Shown in pieces: positions 62,658 through 64,000 of a stretch of 64,000 nt of DNA; the stretch's first letter is position 1, and every line of letters starts with the position of its first letter. Below the pieces are notes generated by a model, which made no database searches, was not told the origin of the DNA, and saw only the letters and a list, made by a program, of their open reading frames with translations. The translations under genes were made by a program, and so were the position numbers. Origin of the DNA: Paulownia fortunei (Eukaryota > Streptophyta > Magnoliopsida > Lamiales > Paulowniaceae); contig CM033108.1 in the NCBI GenBank assembly GCA_019321725.1, forward strand, positions 19,977,799 to 20,041,798, in the 5' to 3' direction.

Positions 62658-63424
62658 TGATGAGTGGATTTTATACCCATTAATTGAGTATCATTTGCTT
62701 AGTTTTTTGATTAGTTTTTGAATATTTATGTTACTTTTTATGCATTTAGTTTGAAATATTGTAGGTAATAGCAAAATGAGAAGAAAATGGAAAGAAACAT
62801 AAAATTTGGTTAAAATTTAGAATAATCCGCTTTTTGGTACTATTGAGGGTAGTGTTCGTATTTCAATTATAACTATTTTCTCCAATATCATTGTGAATTT
62901 TTTCTTGAACCATTAGAAAGCTAAGAGATAGATCTATAACTTCTATGTTTATCATAAAATTCATTTCATTTGATTTTAATGTGAAAAATTAGTGCAAATA
63001 GTCAGCACTTGATGGAAACTTTTTGGTTTGACACATCTGAGTATTTCAAGAATAACTCTTTCCACATATCACATATTGAGTTGATTCAAGTGCCTATCAA
63101 AATATAAGACATAGATATACAATTCATATCTATTTAGCTTAGAAAGGGGTGACAAATCAGTTAAAAGAGGCTACTAACACAGCAAAAACTGATTCTGGAC
63201 AGCAAGAGCAGCGCCTAGGTCCTGCAATGACTGTCTAGGACAGAATGAGCAGCACCTAGGTGCTGTAAATTGGCGCCTAGGCACTGCTTGGTGGATGACT
63301 AAGAGCAAAATAGCATAATTTTGGTACTTAATGATTCAACAATCCTCATGAAAATGATATTCTACTCATCATTTTATTACTTATTAATGACAACGTGCAT
63401 TTGCGTTCACTAAAATTCGCAACA
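62658..63424 (+). repeat. 3' LTR with internal deletion, 767 bp
   Basis: It matches the 5' LTR from its start to AGAGCAAAAT, then jumps to CATAATTT near the end, a loss of about 860 bp relative to the 5' copy. It also has an extra GCGCCTAGGCACTG unit. Confidence 0.9.
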
Positions 63425-63429
63425 CCTTT

Positions 63430-63733
63430 TCCCATAAATAGGGGGTTAGCCTCTTGTTATTCCATTTGGCTATTTCTGCATCAATAGCGAGATATGCCTA
63501 CTTTTTATACCAACCTTAAGATTTCTGAGATTTTGTAAGTATCCTTTATTAGAGGTTAGTCATCTTACTCTATCTATTCTTTTCGATTACATACATTTCT
63601 TTTGTATCCCTTTCTATGGCTTCATCTACCCCTACTGCTTTAGATCCTTAAGTTTTCTTCATGTTGATTCTGAATAGAATTTTGATATGGGTCTGGTTCT
63701 AGTTTAGAGCGCATATTAACCTTATGACCCGAC
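63430..63733 (+). other. Older sequence resuming after the insertion
   Basis: It continues the DNA left of 57920. CCATAAATAGGGGG (63432-63445) looks like a TATA box with a short leader after it (GTTAGCCTCTTG...), so the Gypsy element may have landed in another element's promoter or LTR. Confidence 0.35.
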
Positions 63734-64000
63734 ATGTTCCGTAAAAGAATTAGGACTTTAATCGGACAAAGACCTCCCTTTGCCCCTCATTTAGAAAAAA
63801 CTTCTGTTGGGGATGAAGACGACCCCAATGATCAGAGTAAATCTAGTTCCTCTGAAAGAAGACACAATAACATGCTCATTGCCATCCCTTGGCTTTTAAT
63901 TAAGTCTAATTTGAATCATTTTAACATTACAGAATTAAAGAATGGATTTTATATTCCCAAAAACTATGAAATTATAATCCCAACTATTCATGATAGGATG
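63734..64000 (+). CDS. Partial open frame at window edge, gag- or transposon-like
   Basis: An ATG at 63734 opens a frame of 89 codons that is still open at the last base. It starts MFRKRIRTLIGQRPPF, has an Asp/Ser-rich stretch, and ends LKNGFYIPKNYEIIIPTIHD. The pattern L..Y.IP....(I/L)..P...DR recalls the N-terminal domain of putative Gypsy-type transposon proteins in plants. The match is by eye and short. The TATA-like site at 63432 lies 300 bp upstream. Confidence 0.4.
   Translation, partial: MFRKRIRTLIGQRPPFAPHLEKTSVGDEDDPNDQSKSSSSERRHNNMLIAIPWLLIKSNLNHFNITELKNGFYIPKNYEIIIPTIHDRM

Larger units (their letters stand above)
57925..63424 (+). mobile_element. Pol-less Gypsy-type LTR retrotransposon, 5.5 kb
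   Basis: The 5' LTR (57925-59543) starts TGATAAGTGAATTTTATAC and ends TTCGCAACA. The 3' LTR (62658-63424) starts TGATGAGTGGATTTTATACC and has the same end. The 5-bp duplication CCTTT flanks both (57920-57924, 63425-63429). After the 5' LTR is TTTTTGACGCCGTTGTTGGG, close to the tRNA-Asp-type primer site of Athila-like elements. The 3.1-kb interior has a gag-like remnant but no protease, reverse transcriptase or integrase, so it depended on other elements. Confidence 0.93.

Noticed and set aside
63430..64000. An endogenous pararetrovirus
   Set aside because: No coat, movement or polymerase motif is visible. The short edge frame fits a plant Gypsy-type protein better, and even that is weak.

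Overview
The window is nuclear DNA of a eudicot plant. It is AT-rich and full of spliced genes, Copia, Gypsy, LINE, CACTA and Helitron remains and MITE-like elements. Two intact host genes can be read, both on the minus strand: an FRS3-type FAR1-related gene (37464-44176) and CCaMK (51234-54615), the calcium/calmodulin-dependent kinase of the common symbiosis pathway. CCaMK is typical of species that form arbuscular mycorrhiza and is absent from Brassicaceae, so the source is probably a mycorrhizal, non-Brassicaceae eudicot. I cannot name the species.

Layout. 1-1096: 3' end of a decayed Ty1/Copia element with its 3' LTR. 1548-14840: a three-level nest. A minus-strand Copia 3' LTR with an adjoining pol remnant was entered by a 5'-truncated L1-like LINE, and the LINE was later entered by a complete 8.2-kb CACTA transposon (4482-12706, TSD TAC). 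15651-17144: a solo Gypsy-type LTR (TSD TAGAT). 19020-26871: a decayed Helitron (helicase and RPA-like remains) followed head-to-tail by a 4.9-kb non-coding Helitron. 27562-29805: a solo Copia LTR of the same family as the nested one (TSD CATGA), followed by an inverted, diverged relative. 31260-37463: mostly unassigned DNA. 37464-44176: FRS3-like gene, five coding exons. 44400-51233: AT-rich spacer with a 974-bp TIR element and tandem repeats. 51234-54615: CCaMK, seven exons, 515 aa. 56009-57006: another TIR element. 57925-63424: an internally deleted, pol-less Gypsy-type element with both LTRs, TSD CCTTT and a gag-like remnant, inserted in an older unidentified sequence that resumes at 63425. 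63734-64000: an open reading frame running off the window.

The host genes do not form an operon and need not work together. The FRS3-like protein is expected to be a nuclear transposase-derived regulator related to the FHY3/FAR1 light-signalling factors. CCaMK decodes nuclear calcium oscillations during fungal or rhizobial symbiosis. The most useful second-look items are a 114-nt in-frame, stop-free last intron of CCaMK, two overlapping AUGs at the FRS3 start, the nested insertion with its frame-restoring junction, the back-to-back Helitrons, a repeated polypurine-tract-like motif in the pol-less Gypsy element, and a tandem exon duplication in the CACTA accessory gene.
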